This document shows, piece after piece, positions 1 through 10,180 of a stretch of 64,000 nucleotides of DNA (position 1 is its first letter; every line of letters starts with the position of its first letter). Origin of the DNA: an uncultured Caryophanales bacterium (GTDB lineage: Bacteria > Bacillota_I > Bacilli_A > RF39 > UBA660); the NCBI GenBank assembly GCA_949948745.1, contig CATLHA010000007.1, positions 1-64,000 of the forward strand. Direction: 5' to 3'. The position numbers and the translations under genes were made by a program. Below the pieces are notes generated by a model that was not told the DNA's origin, searched no databases, and saw nothing but the letters and a program-made list of their open reading frames with translations.

Positions 1-16
1 TTATAATAAAAATAGA

Positions 17-370
17 TTGGAAGAGTTTGAGAAATTATTACTTACATTTAATGAAGAGGACTCAGAAGACCTAGATAAAATAATAGAGGGGGATAAAATT
101 ATGAGTGAGTATCGTAAGGATTCTTTAAAAGCGAGCGAAGATGAAGATATCATAGGATTATATGATAAGGAACTACATTTAGAGATGCTTCATAACTCAG
201 AATTAAAGGAAGCTAGAGAAAAAGGGTTGGAAGAAGGAATTGAACAAGGAGAGAAAAAAGCAAAAATAGAAACAGCCAAAAACCTTCTAAAAAATGGTAT
301 TTCTTTAGAAATTATTATGAAATCTACTGGACTATCAGAGGAAGAAATTAATTTATTAGATTTAGAATAA
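17..370 (+). CDS. C-terminal part of Rpn-family/PD-(D/E)XK nuclease-transposase-like protein (truncated by window edge)
   Basis: C-terminal signature ELKEAREKGLEEGIEQGEKKAKIETAKNLLKNGISLEIIMKSTGLSEEEI typical of Rpn/PDDEXK family tails; the open frame runs off the window start. Confidence 0.7.
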   Translation: MEEFEKLLLTFNEEDSEDLDKIIEGDKIMSEYRKDSLKASEDEDIIGLYDKELHLEMLHNSELKEAREKGLEEGIEQGEKKAKIETAKNLLKNGISLEIIMKSTGLSEEEINLLDLE

Positions 371-406
371 AGAGAATTACTTTCTCTTTATTTTTTGTTT
401 TATTAT
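369..406. terminator. Rho-independent terminator between convergent genes
   Basis: aataaagagaattactttctctttattttttg: AAAGAGAA/TTCTCTTT stem followed by a T run. Confidence 0.7.
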
Positions 407-1876
407 TTTTTGTAACTCTAAGGTAAAAAGAGAGGAATTTTTTTTAGAAGATAGTATGTAGATATTATTTTTAGTTCTAGTTAGTGCTACATAAAACAAT
501 CTACGTTCTTCTGCATATGGATAAGAGTCATAATTAGGAAATAGTTTTTTCATAATTTTTGATTCTTTTCTTTTATTAGGAAAACCATTGGAACTATTTT
601 CCACATGAATTAAGATTACATTATCTTCTTCTAACCCTTTAGATCTGTGTACTGTTTTATAATATAATTTCATATCTGGGTATTTTTTCCATAGAATTGT
701 ATTATCTTTTAAATATTCAAATTCACTCATTAAAATATAATTGATATCATCATTATTTCTTCCTAAAATCATTATCTTTTTTTGGTTTGATTGATATAAT
801 TTCTCTAATAATTTTACAAACTCTGTTTTTTCATCCTGGTACCATAAAATATGAATTGGATTGTTATTCTCCTTCTTTGATTTTAAATTCTTATTTAGTT
901 GATTCTTATTTTTTAAAATAAAAGTTCCTACGATATCAATTAATTGCTGACTATTTCGATACGTATTTTGAAGTTTTAAAATGTGACTATTTGAAAAGTA
1001 ATCAGTAAAATTTAAAAACAATTCTAATTTACATCCACTAAATCTATAAATCGATTGAAAGTCATCTCCTACTACCATTAATTTAGCTTTTGTTTTTTCT
1101 TTCATTGATTTAATTAAAGAAAACCTAATATTTGAAGTATCTTGATATTCATCGATTAAAATATATTTTAAGTTTCTCATCCCAGTCTCATTTACTTTTT
1201 TTGCCGCTAAAGTGATCATATCATCAAAATCTATCATTCCTTGCGATTTTAATTCTATTTCGTATTCATTCATTAGAACATAGATAAATTTTAAAAGAAA
1301 TCTTTCTTTTGAAAAAATAGTTTTTTTTAATAATATCGTCTCTTTCGCAATATTTTCTGATTTTAATTTTTGAATGATTGAAATTATTTCCTTAAAAAAC
1401 ATTTTAAATTTTTTATTCTTTTTTAGTTTTTCATATTCCTTTTTAGAAAATGGATTTTTATGAAAGTAAAGAAGGAGATAAAAAATTAGTTTTGGATAAC
1501 CTTCAATGATTCCTTCTAAATATTCTTCTACTGTATAGTTTAAGTAGTTAGAGGGCGCTATTATAAAGTTCTCATCTTTTAATATTTCTAATGATAATTT
1601 ATGAAAAGTATAAATTGGTATTTCAAAATCATAATATTTTTTTAATTTTTCTTTTAATTGACTTACAGTATCTCTGGTAAAAGAAATACATATTATTTCT
1701 TCTGGAGATATTTTCTTTACATCAATCAAATATCTAATTTTGGCAATTATAGTTAATGTCTTTCCACTACCTGCTCCCGCTACTACGAGTAGAGAATCAG
1801 ATTCATCAAGTACTACATTTCGTTGTTCAACATCTAAGGCAAATCCTTCGGTATTATTTAAAATTTCTTCAAGCAT
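377..1876 (-). CDS. Compact UvrD/Rep-type superfamily 1 DNA helicase
   Basis: Walker A AGAGSGKT, Walker B ILIDEYQDTS, motif VHRSKGLEEDNVILIH, RRLFYVALTRTKNNIYIL. Start refined to MLEEIL, preceded by GAGGAG. Confidence 0.85.
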   Translation of the reverse strand: MLEEILNNTEGFALDVEQRNVVLDESDSLLVVAGAGSGKTLTIIAKIRYLIDVKKISPEEIICISFTRDTVSQLKEKLKKYYDFEIPIYTFHKLSLEILKDENFIIAPSNYLNYTVEEYLEGIIEGYPKLIFYLLLYFHKNPFSKKEYEKLKKNKKFKMFFKEIISIIQKLKSENIAKETILLKKTIFSKERFLLKFIYVLMNEYEIELKSQGMIDFDDMITLAAKKVNETGMRNLKYILIDEYQDTSNIRFSLIKSMKEKTKAKLMVVGDDFQSIYRFSGCKLELFLNFTDYFSNSHILKLQNTYRNSQQLIDIVGTFILKNKNQLNKNLKSKKENNNPIHILWYQDEKTEFVKLLEKLYQSNQKKIMILGRNNDDINYILMSEFEYLKDNTILWKKYPDMKLYYKTVHRSKGLEEDNVILIHVENSSNGFPNKRKESKIMKKLFPNYDSYPYAEERRLFYVALTRTKNNIYILSSKKNSSLFTLELQKIIKQKIKRK

Positions 1877-1921
1877 AAAAAAACTCCTCAATATATTATA
1901 CCGAGAAATTTTATTTTTTTA

Positions 1922-2929
1922 TTATTCCTTTATAATTAAATTCATAATTGCATCTTCTAATAATGAGGTTATATCTACAACTTCTATCCATTCATTTTCT
2001 ATAATTTTAAGAGAAATATATGTTGCGTTGGTGACGTACATTTTTTTAAATTTGCCTTCTTTATACGCCCTTTGAAATTTTTCAATTCCCTCATTAAAAA
2101 TACCAAATGTAACTGCAATATAAATATTATAACATTCTCTTCTGTTAAGTTCATTTATTACTGTTAATATAGAACCTCCTGATGCTATCATATCATCAAT
2201 AACCAATACTGTTTTATCTTTAACATCGGCACCCATGTATTCATGAGCAACTACTGGATTTTTTCCGTTTATAACCTTACTTAAATCACGTCGTTTATAA
2301 AACATTCCTAAATCACATTTCAGTAAATCCGCAAAATGTTTTGTTCTATTTACTGCCCCTGTATCTGGACTTATCACTATAATCCTTTCTGGATTATATT
2401 CAACATCATTTAAAAATGAGGTTAGGATTACTTGTGTTGGGTGGTAATTTGTAAATGTATTATATGGAATTGCATTTTGAACACCTGGATCATGAACATC
2501 AATAGTTATAATATTATCTACTCCAATTCCCATAAGGTCTTGAAGTCCCATTGCACAATCTAATGATTCACCATTTCCACCACGATGTTGTCTAGATGAG
2601 TATAATAAAGGCATTATTACACCTATGTTTTTACAAGTTCCTTTGATAGCTGATATTATTCTTTTGATGTTCATATAGTGATCATCTGGACTCATATAAT
2701 TAATATTTTCTTGAATTTTATATGTGCAACTGTAGTTACCTATATCGCTTAAAACAAAAACTCTTTTATTTTCTAATTCTTTTTTAATAATTATCTTTGC
2801 TTCACCATTAGAAAATCTGATTTCCTCTGGTTCAATCAGTTCAATATCTATTTTTTTCTTTAGCGATTCATACAATTGATGTCCTACTTCCCTCATTCCC
2901 TGAGTATTAATTAAAACTACTTTTTCCAT
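1922..2929 (-). CDS. prs: Ribose-phosphate pyrophosphokinase-like protein
   Basis: PRPP-binding loop VLVIDDMIASGGSILTVINEL, FSNGEAKI, SPDTGAVNRTKHFADLL. Confidence 0.75.
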   Translation of the reverse strand: MEKVVLINTQGMREVGHQLYESLKKKIDIELIEPEEIRFSNGEAKIIIKKELENKRVFVLSDIGNYSCTYKIQENINYMSPDDHYMNIKRIISAIKGTCKNIGVIMPLLYSSRQHRGGNGESLDCAMGLQDLMGIGVDNIITIDVHDPGVQNAIPYNTFTNYHPTQVILTSFLNDVEYNPERIIVISPDTGAVNRTKHFADLLKCDLGMFYKRRDLSKVINGKNPVVAHEYMGADVKDKTVLVIDDMIASGGSILTVINELNRRECYNIYIAVTFGIFNEGIEKFQRAYKEGKFKKMYVTNATYISLKIIENEWIEVVDITSLLEDAIMNLIIKE

Positions 2930-2965
2930 AAAACTCCTTTTAAAATTATATCATTGGTAATCTTA

Positions 2966-5743
2966 CTATTTTTTATATACTAAATTTAAGTAATCGAAAA
3001 CATTAATGGTAGCATCTAAACTATATGAATTTTCGAGTTTGAATATTTTTCTTATTTTCTCTGATAAAACATTATCTGAAAATACTAAAGAAGAGAAATT
3101 ACTACATACAAATTCATTGGACAAATCCATATTATCCTTTATTAATTCTGCCATATCAAAAATAAAATCATGAACACCTTCATATATTTCATCCAACTTT
3201 TTCAATAGTTCTTGATCTAATTCCCCATTCTTATATATTGGTTCCCCCTTAGAATCAAATTTTACTAGTTGGTTATAGGGAGCTGTTAAAAATGCCTCTA
3301 ATATCATAGAAAATAAATAAATATTTTTTTCGTTTGGTTCTTTTTGACTATCAAAGCAACCATAACAATTACCGCCTAATTTTTTTGGCTTGATATTATC
3401 AGTTAAAGTAAAATAATATCCATCCATTTTTATATTATTAAGTTTCATTAGATAGTACTGAATTGTTCCAGAATATCCTAAATCTATTACTGCGACCCTA
3501 GATTTGTTATTAAAGTTTTTTTCGCAATATTTTTTGTATGTTTTAGTTTCTTCTTTAAAATTTTTTAAATAATTATTAAAGTTTTTTTCTAATATTTCAC
3601 ATACTTCATTTTTATCACTATCTAATTTAATAAATTTATTAGGTATCGTTGTGTCTTCGATTCCAAATCTATTTTTAAATAGACTACGCATATTTCCCTC
3701 AAATCCATTAGATAGTAATTCTTTAGCATCATTTATATTTTTTATACATGCAACTGATACAGATCTTCTAGAAGTCAGGAAATATGTATTGGGTTGCTCT
3801 TTTATATTATTTGCTTTGCAAAAATCTTTATACAATTTTTGTAAATAATACCCTTCTCGTGCTAGAAATAATAATTTATCATATTTTTTATCTTTTATAT
3901 TTTTTTCTAAGAATGTAAAATATTTTAGAATTATTGGAGCAATCATTGTGTATCCAAAATCGTAAAAGCTATCAATTATTGGATCTGAACATACTTTTTT
4001 GAATGGTGAATTATAAATCTTCTTATTTATAATTAAACCTAAAGCAACCTTATCCGCTATTGTCAATTGTTTTTGGTATAAGTTAACATAATCATAATAT
4101 GATGTTAATTTATACATTTTCAATGGATGCATTACATGATAAAATGGTTTTCCTAAATCGCATAGTTGTTGAATATCCGATTGCTCATTATCTCCAACGT
4201 GAATAGATGAATGGTTCTTGACATAATTATCAAAATAATAATCCCATATTTGTCCATTATCTTTTCTTAACCCCACTTCACTAGAAATTAAAAGTTCATT
4301 CCATCCAGTATAACCACATTTTTCTAACATTTTTTCAACAATATCTGTTGTTAAATACATGTCACTAATTAATATAATTTTTTTGTTTGCCTTTTTTAAT
4401 TGATTATATATTTCTAGCATATCTTTTCTAGGGGTTATATATAAAAGTTCTAATTCAACTTCTTTTCTCTCTATATCTTGCTTTGCCTTTTTACTTAACT
4501 TTAATATTTTAGATAGATTATCATATATCTCATTTATACTACAATCATTTAAGAATTTTTTTTCTACTCTTACATTATATTCCGCATTTATTCTTAATTG
4601 TTTAAATCCTTGTATATTGTATTTTTCATTTACATAAGTCTCTAAAATATCAAAAACAACTGATGGAAATATCACTTTTCTTGTAATTAATGTATCAAAA
4701 ATATCAAAAGATATCATTTCATAATTCATCAGTGTTTCTAAGCACTTTTCTTTTGTTTGATTTTCATATTGATATAAGTTTTTTATTCCTTTATATCTAA
4801 GTGCATTTTGTTCTGGGTCATAAATTAAATACTTATAATTATTAGACATTACAACTTGTGGAATCATTCTTTCTATAGCATGAGCTAAAGTTCCATCTGC
4901 CTTTCCTTCCTCTTTTCCAAAATCATCCAGAGTATAATTTAAATTTAGAAAATTCTTGATTGCTTTTACTCTAACCCAGAAAAATGAACCAACTGAATAA
5001 TCAATATATTCATCATCTAAAAGAATATTTAATTTTTTAGCAATTTGATCGCAATTTGCTTTATTCTTTAACCAAGTATGTGCCCAGTATGGCATATCAT
5101 AGTATGTTTCTGGATAAATTAATCCAATTTCTTTATTTTCTTCAAACTCAGATAGTATTTTTTGAATCGTAATTGGATTTTCAAGGACCCCATTTAACAT
5201 ATGGTTTCTCCATCCATCTTGTTCTTTTCCAGTTCTTACACTTTTCTTTGTATGCATGTGTAATAGATAATCATATTGAAGAATTTCATTTTTAAATAAT
5301 ACAAACATTGGAGAAAAATCTCTACCTATATTTTTTGATTTTTTTACAATTACTTTGTTTACTTTATTAATTTTCTGAAATTGTTTTTTTATTTCTTGAA
5401 TGTTAGCATTTTCTTGTACTGATATTAAAAGATCAAATTTATATGGTATATTGTTTAAATAACCAATAAATTCATCACTTAAATCTGTATAAAACAAATG
5501 TAAATGTACTACTATCTTTTTATTTATTTCTTCTTTTGGAGAAATAGTTTCTAGCGGTATATCTATTGATGTATTATTTCTCTTTTGCATTAGCATTTGA
5601 TCATTAAAATCAGACATTCTTTTTACTATTCTAAATTGATTACTTAATTTATTTTTAATTTTTTGCTTTGTTTCTAATTTAAGTGGTAAAAATCTATATA
5701 TTTTTTTTAATACTGTAATTATATAATGTTTTAACTTGTTCAT
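2966..5743 (-). CDS. Rhamnan synthesis protein F (RgpF)-like glycosyltransferase with HAD-like region
   Basis: KIVVHLHLFYTDLSDEFIGYLNNI...DYLLHMHTKKSVRTG RgpF-like N-terminus; MISFDIFDTLITRKV and SDMYLTTDIVEKML HAD-like motifs. Confidence 0.8.
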   Translation of the reverse strand: MNKLKHYIITVLKKIYRFLPLKLETKQKIKNKLSNQFRIVKRMSDFNDQMLMQKRNNTSIDIPLETISPKEEINKKIVVHLHLFYTDLSDEFIGYLNNIPYKFDLLISVQENANIQEIKKQFQKINKVNKVIVKKSKNIGRDFSPMFVLFKNEILQYDYLLHMHTKKSVRTGKEQDGWRNHMLNGVLENPITIQKILSEFEENKEIGLIYPETYYDMPYWAHTWLKNKANCDQIAKKLNILLDDEYIDYSVGSFFWVRVKAIKNFLNLNYTLDDFGKEEGKADGTLAHAIERMIPQVVMSNNYKYLIYDPEQNALRYKGIKNLYQYENQTKEKCLETLMNYEMISFDIFDTLITRKVIFPSVVFDILETYVNEKYNIQGFKQLRINAEYNVRVEKKFLNDCSINEIYDNLSKILKLSKKAKQDIERKEVELELLYITPRKDMLEIYNQLKKANKKIILISDMYLTTDIVEKMLEKCGYTGWNELLISSEVGLRKDNGQIWDYYFDNYVKNHSSIHVGDNEQSDIQQLCDLGKPFYHVMHPLKMYKLTSYYDYVNLYQKQLTIADKVALGLIINKKIYNSPFKKVCSDPIIDSFYDFGYTMIAPIILKYFTFLEKNIKDKKYDKLLFLAREGYYLQKLYKDFCKANNIKEQPNTYFLTSRRSVSVACIKNINDAKELLSNGFEGNMRSLFKNRFGIEDTTIPNKFIKLDSDKNEVCEILEKNFNNYLKNFKEETKTYKKYCEKNFNNKSRVAVIDLGYSGTIQYYLMKLNNIKMDGYYFTLTDNIKPKKLGGNCYGCFDSQKEPNEKNIYLFSMILEAFLTAPYNQLVKFDSKGEPIYKNGELDQELLKKLDEIYEGVHDFIFDMAELIKDNMDLSNEFVCSNFSSLVFSDNVLSEKIRKIFKLENSYSLDATINVFDYLNLVYKK

Positions 5744-5746
5744 ATT

Positions 5747-7795
5747 TTACCTCCTGAATATCATATATCTTATGTGCACTAATTTTCTTTTTATCTTAAC
5801 CAATTTTCTCATAAATGGGCCATTTGGACTTACATATAATGCTGGTATATCACTACCATCTGTGGTTTTTAGATTTTTATCCCCAACAATTATTTCTTTT
5901 TTATATGATTTATTAATAGAATCTCCTACATCATAATTATCCTCAAACATGTCCATTACTGCTTCTGTAAATTGTACAAATCCCTGTGATAAATCTTTAT
6001 CCTTCATATATTGGATACCAGCTTTTGACATTTTCTCTTGTAGTTTATTATCTTTTAATATTTTCATTATTGCAGTTGCTAAGCCTTCTGGAGTACTTTC
6101 AGCTAGTAGTACTGATTCATTAGGCATATCATATAAGTTATTTTCTCTGTAAAGTTCGACAACTGGTAGTCCTGTTGCCATCATTTCAAATGGAATCCTT
6201 GAAGGATTTGAGGAACTTAGACATAATCCTACTTTACATCTATTGTATATTTCGTTACATTTCTCAATTGGAATAATATGTAAATTTTCTGCCTCAAAAT
6301 TAATATTTCCCTCCACTTTTGAACCATATAAATAAATTTTTACATCTGGCATTTGTTCTTTTACTATCTTTAATGCCTGCATCCCTAAGTCAGTGCATCT
6401 ACGCCATTTTTCTGGTTGATACACAAAGCAAATCGCATTTTCTTTTTTGATATTATCCAATTTTCTATACGTATTAAGATCAGCACAAAAATCGAAATAT
6501 TTTGCCGGTTGATTAAATTCTTTTGAAATTTTTTGGCACAACCATTTTCCAATTGTAATGAAATAGAAACCATATTTATAGGAATTTTCTGCAGTTATAT
6601 AACTGTTTCCCATAGGCTCAAACCATGGTTCATAATCCTGAATAAAGTAGGCTTTTTTTGGGGCTTTAAGATATTTAACAGATTCGGCAGTTGTCCATGC
6701 TGTAGCAAATATCAAATCATAATCTTTTCTCATTCTGATTCCAACATAAACATCAGCTAAACATTTACCATAAAAAGCCTCTACCATTTTCTTCATTTCA
6801 CAATCTGTTGATACATAATCTTCACCAACATATATGTCTACGCAGTGTCCATAATTTATTAAACTATTTACATTCTGCACTACTGTTCTATGTCCACCAG
6901 AACCTTTTACTGGATATGGAAAAATTACTGCGATATTTTTACGTTTAAATCCTTTTAGTTCTTTTTGTTTACTATTACTAATTTCATTAAATAAAAAGTT
7001 TTTTCTAATATTTTGTTTATATACAATTTCTCTACTTGGCTTGTACCAACCATTAATCATATTTTGGATTTTTGTTATTTCATCAAATTCAATATCCCTA
7101 TTTACTATAGTAGAAATAGACATAGAGTGCTTTCTTTGTCTGTTTAACGACTCACAGAAATAGGCAACATTCCCATCTTTTAGAACATTGGAATAAATAT
7201 ACCAATCCCCTGCTACTTTAAATTCTTTCGCAGCATTAAAAAATTTCTTATAATCTCCTTTTTTCCATACTACAGATGAAACATTTAAAATAACGTTTAA
7301 GATACTTAACTGATTTCTTATAAATGTATTACCATCCATTATAAAATCTTTATCATATATTCCAGTTTGAAATATGTCTACCCATCCTTTGCTATTTTTT
7401 TCAATAACTTTTCCCTTTTCATTTATTCTTTCCGTTTCACAATAAGATAAAATTGTTTTCTTATCATCAAAGCCTTTTATTACAGTTTCTAAAAAATTTG
7501 GTTTTGATAGATCATCTGCTTCTGCTATCCAAAAGTAATCCCCTGTAATATTTTCAATTCCTTTAAGCCATTGAGCAAAAACTCCTTGATTTTTTTTGTT
7601 TGCAATAAGTTTTATATTGATATTTTTATGTTTTTCTATAAATTGTTCAATTATTTCTACACTATTATCTGTAGAATTATCATCTAAAATAATTATTTCA
7701 TGAACTGGATAAGTCTGATTAATAATTGATTCTAATCTCTCATTAATATAATTTGCATAATTGTAATTTGGTATAATAACACTAATTTTTTTCAT
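5747..7795 (-). CDS. Two-domain glycosyltransferase: GT2 N-terminus plus WsaF-like GT4 C-terminus
   Basis: KISVIIPNYNYANYINERLESIINQTYP (GT2); KNIAVIFPYPVKGSGGHRTVVQNVNSLINYGHCVDIYV and YFIQDYEPWFEPMG (WsaF-like). Confidence 0.85.
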   Translation of the reverse strand: MKKISVIIPNYNYANYINERLESIINQTYPVHEIIILDDNSTDNSVEIIEQFIEKHKNINIKLIANKKNQGVFAQWLKGIENITGDYFWIAEADDLSKPNFLETVIKGFDDKKTILSYCETERINEKGKVIEKNSKGWVDIFQTGIYDKDFIMDGNTFIRNQLSILNVILNVSSVVWKKGDYKKFFNAAKEFKVAGDWYIYSNVLKDGNVAYFCESLNRQRKHSMSISTIVNRDIEFDEITKIQNMINGWYKPSREIVYKQNIRKNFLFNEISNSKQKELKGFKRKNIAVIFPYPVKGSGGHRTVVQNVNSLINYGHCVDIYVGEDYVSTDCEMKKMVEAFYGKCLADVYVGIRMRKDYDLIFATAWTTAESVKYLKAPKKAYFIQDYEPWFEPMGNSYITAENSYKYGFYFITIGKWLCQKISKEFNQPAKYFDFCADLNTYRKLDNIKKENAICFVYQPEKWRRCTDLGMQALKIVKEQMPDVKIYLYGSKVEGNINFEAENLHIIPIEKCNEIYNRCKVGLCLSSSNPSRIPFEMMATGLPVVELYRENNLYDMPNESVLLAESTPEGLATAIMKILKDNKLQEKMSKAGIQYMKDKDLSQGFVQFTEAVMDMFEDNYDVGDSINKSYKKEIIVGDKNLKTTDGSDIPALYVSPNGPFMRKLVKIKRKLVHIRYMIFRR

Positions 7796-8642
7796 TTTCT
7801 TTTCTCCCTATCTTCAATATTTTTAATTTTTCTAAAGACTCCTTTCTGTTCTTATAGATAAAAAGTTTTCTTTCCCTGCTATCAATCATCTTACTTGATT
7901 GACCTTCTTTATGATATATTTTTATTTTTGGGCTATATAAGTAAATTAGATTGTATTTATCTCTACGATCTGATAAAAACTCTTCTTCATGATATAGAAA
8001 AGTTTCATTATAGAAAACATTTTCAAATCTTTTATAATACTTTTTTGAGAATACTAAAAAACATCCATGTAGTGACACATTTAATTGATCTTCTTTCCCA
8101 TTTTGAAACATTCTTTTTTTCTTTTTTATTATTTTGTGTTTTATTTTTATAATATTCTTATATATATTATGGATTATTTTATGGCTATAGATAAATATTC
8201 CTATTTTGCAATTTCGTATTTCTTTATTTATTATTGATAAACTATCATAGGTATAAAAAGGATTTACACTATCTCCTGGAGATTTAATGTATGGTCCAAA
8301 TACATCAAACTGATATTTATCATAAAGTTGTTGTAACTTTTTATTAAAATCTTTTTCTAAGATTAAAGTATCATTATTGATTACAGCTATATAATCTGGA
8401 TGATATTTTTCTATTGCGTATTTACAACCTATATTATTAGCTTTTGCAAAACCAAGATTTTCTTTTAGTAAAATAATATTATCAGTATATTCTCTTATTT
8501 TGTATTCTTCATTTTTACTTAACGTATGGTTATCAACTATGATAATTGAAATATTATTTTGTTTCTTTAATTTTATTATAGATTTAATGCATTCCAGCGT
8601 GTCGTCTACATTTTTATAATGTAATATTACAAAACTAATCAT
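7782..8642 (-). CDS. GT2-family glycosyltransferase (rhamnosyltransferase-like)
   Basis: ISFVILHYKNVDDTLECIKSI, VDNHTLSKNE, LGFAKANNIG, VINNDT. Confidence 0.8.
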   Translation of the reverse strand: MISFVILHYKNVDDTLECIKSIIKLKKQNNISIIIVDNHTLSKNEEYKIREYTDNIILLKENLGFAKANNIGCKYAIEKYHPDYIAVINNDTLILEKDFNKKLQQLYDKYQFDVFGPYIKSPGDSVNPFYTYDSLSIINKEIRNCKIGIFIYSHKIIHNIYKNIIKIKHKIIKKKKRMFQNGKEDQLNVSLHGCFLVFSKKYYKRFENVFYNETFLYHEEEFLSDRRDKYNLIYLYSPKIKIYHKEGQSSKMIDSRERKLFIYKNRKESLEKLKILKIGRKENEKN

Positions 8643-8657
8643 TTGCTTTCTCCTATT

Positions 8658-9437
8658 TTAAAGTTCTTCTGCAAATCCCTTTTCTAATCTTTTAAATATT
8701 TTCAAACCAATATATAGTAATATACAACTACCTAAAAGTACAACTAATAATGATTTAATATGTGGCATTGATTGATAAAACAATACGTCTCTATAACAAT
8801 TAATAATTGTTGCCATTGGATTTAGAGAAATAAGCCAACTTATTGAACTATTTTCAAACATTTTCGCAGAATATAAAATTGGGGTTGCATAAAATAACAT
8901 ATTTATAATAAATGTGATAATATACTCCGCATCTCTTATATATACATTAATAGCACTAGTAATAAAAATGATTCCTTGCTGTAAAATGTACTGCGTTCCT
9001 ATAATTAATGGTAGAAAAATGATATACCAACTAAAACCGATTCCACTGCATATTAGGAAAATAAAAATTATTAGACATGATATAAAGAAATTGATTAAAC
9101 CACTAGTATTAATTGATATTGGTAGTATTTCCCTTGGGAAATATACCTTTTTAATAATCCCAGCATTAATCAAAATTGTTGTTGTCCCTTGCATAATAAC
9201 TGTTGTAAAATATGTCCAAGGTAAAACTCCAATTACTACAAAGGTGATATAATTTGGTTCTGTATTTTTTAATATAAATGGAAAAACAATTGCATATACT
9301 AAAGTAGTTAATAATGGATTTACGAAAGACCATAATACACCTAGAAAGGAACCTTTATATTTTCCTCTGATTTCCTTTTTTACATTACTTTTTAGTAGCT
9401 GTCTATAACTATATAAATTGTTTATTAATTCTTTCAT
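8658..9437 (-). CDS. Polysaccharide/teichoic acid ABC exporter permease (ABC-2 type)
   Basis: KSNVKKEIRGKYKGSFLGVLWSFVNPLLTTLVYAIVFPFIL; multi-TM; overlaps the ATPase gene. Confidence 0.9.
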   Translation of the reverse strand: MKELINNLYSYRQLLKSNVKKEIRGKYKGSFLGVLWSFVNPLLTTLVYAIVFPFILKNTEPNYITFVVIGVLPWTYFTTVIMQGTTTILINAGIIKKVYFPREILPISINTSGLINFFISCLIIFIFLICSGIGFSWYIIFLPLIIGTQYILQQGIIFITSAINVYIRDAEYIITFIINMLFYATPILYSAKMFENSSISWLISLNPMATIINCYRDVLFYQSMPHIKSLLVVLLGSCILLYIGLKIFKRLEKGFAEEL

Positions 9438-10177
9438 TAACTACACACCTCTAGATATTTTTCTATTACATGATTGGATTTTCCATCCATTTCTTTTTTC
9501 CCTTTATTAATCCATATTGCTCTATTACATAGTTTTTTTACTGACTCTAAACTATGACTTACAATTACTATTGTTTTTCCACTATCCTTAAGCTCTTGTA
9601 ATTTGTTAAAACATTTTTCTTGGAAATGTTGATCTCCTACTGCTAAAATCTCATCTATTAATAATATCTCTGCATCTACATTAATTGCTACTGAAAATGC
9701 AAGTCTCATATACATTCCAGAAGAATATGTTCTAACTGGGCTATCAATAAAATCACCTAATTCAGAAAATTCAATAATCTGGGTCACCCTTTTATCGATT
9801 TCAGAAGCTGTTAGTCCAAAAATTGAAGCGTTAAAATATATATTTTCTCTTCCTGTAAAATCTGGATGAAATCCTGCTCCAAGTTCAAGTAACGAAGTTA
9901 ATTTTCCATCAATTTTAATTTCTCCTTCAGTAGGATATATAATTTTGGTCATCAATTTTAAAAGAGTACTTTTTCCACTTCCATTTGTTCCTATCAGAGC
10001 TACTGTTTCTCCCTTGTCAATTTCAAGATTTATATTATCTAATACTTTATGAACTTCTGTTTTGTTTTTCTTCCAAAATACAATTCTTTCTTTTAATGTA
10101 TTAGGCTTGTCATAGTAGAGTTTAAATACCTTAGTTACATTACACACTTTAATTGCATAATTCTCTTTCTTTTTCAT
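9437..10177 (-). CDS. Polysaccharide/teichoic acid ABC exporter ATP-binding protein
   Basis: Walker A GTNGSGKST, signature YSSGMYMRLAFSVA, Walker B ILLIDEILAVGD. Confidence 0.93.
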   Translation of the reverse strand: MKKKENYAIKVCNVTKVFKLYYDKPNTLKERIVFWKKNKTEVHKVLDNINLEIDKGETVALIGTNGSGKSTLLKLMTKIIYPTEGEIKIDGKLTSLLELGAGFHPDFTGRENIYFNASIFGLTASEIDKRVTQIIEFSELGDFIDSPVRTYSSGMYMRLAFSVAINVDAEILLIDEILAVGDQHFQEKCFNKLQELKDSGKTIVIVSHSLESVKKLCNRAIWINKGKKEMDGKSNHVIEKYLEVCS

Positions 10178-10180
10178 ATT

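Noticed and set aside
1740-2075. 111-aa plus-strand ORF overlapping the helicase and prs genes
   Set aside because: Antisense shadow across two conserved genes; no family or RBS support.
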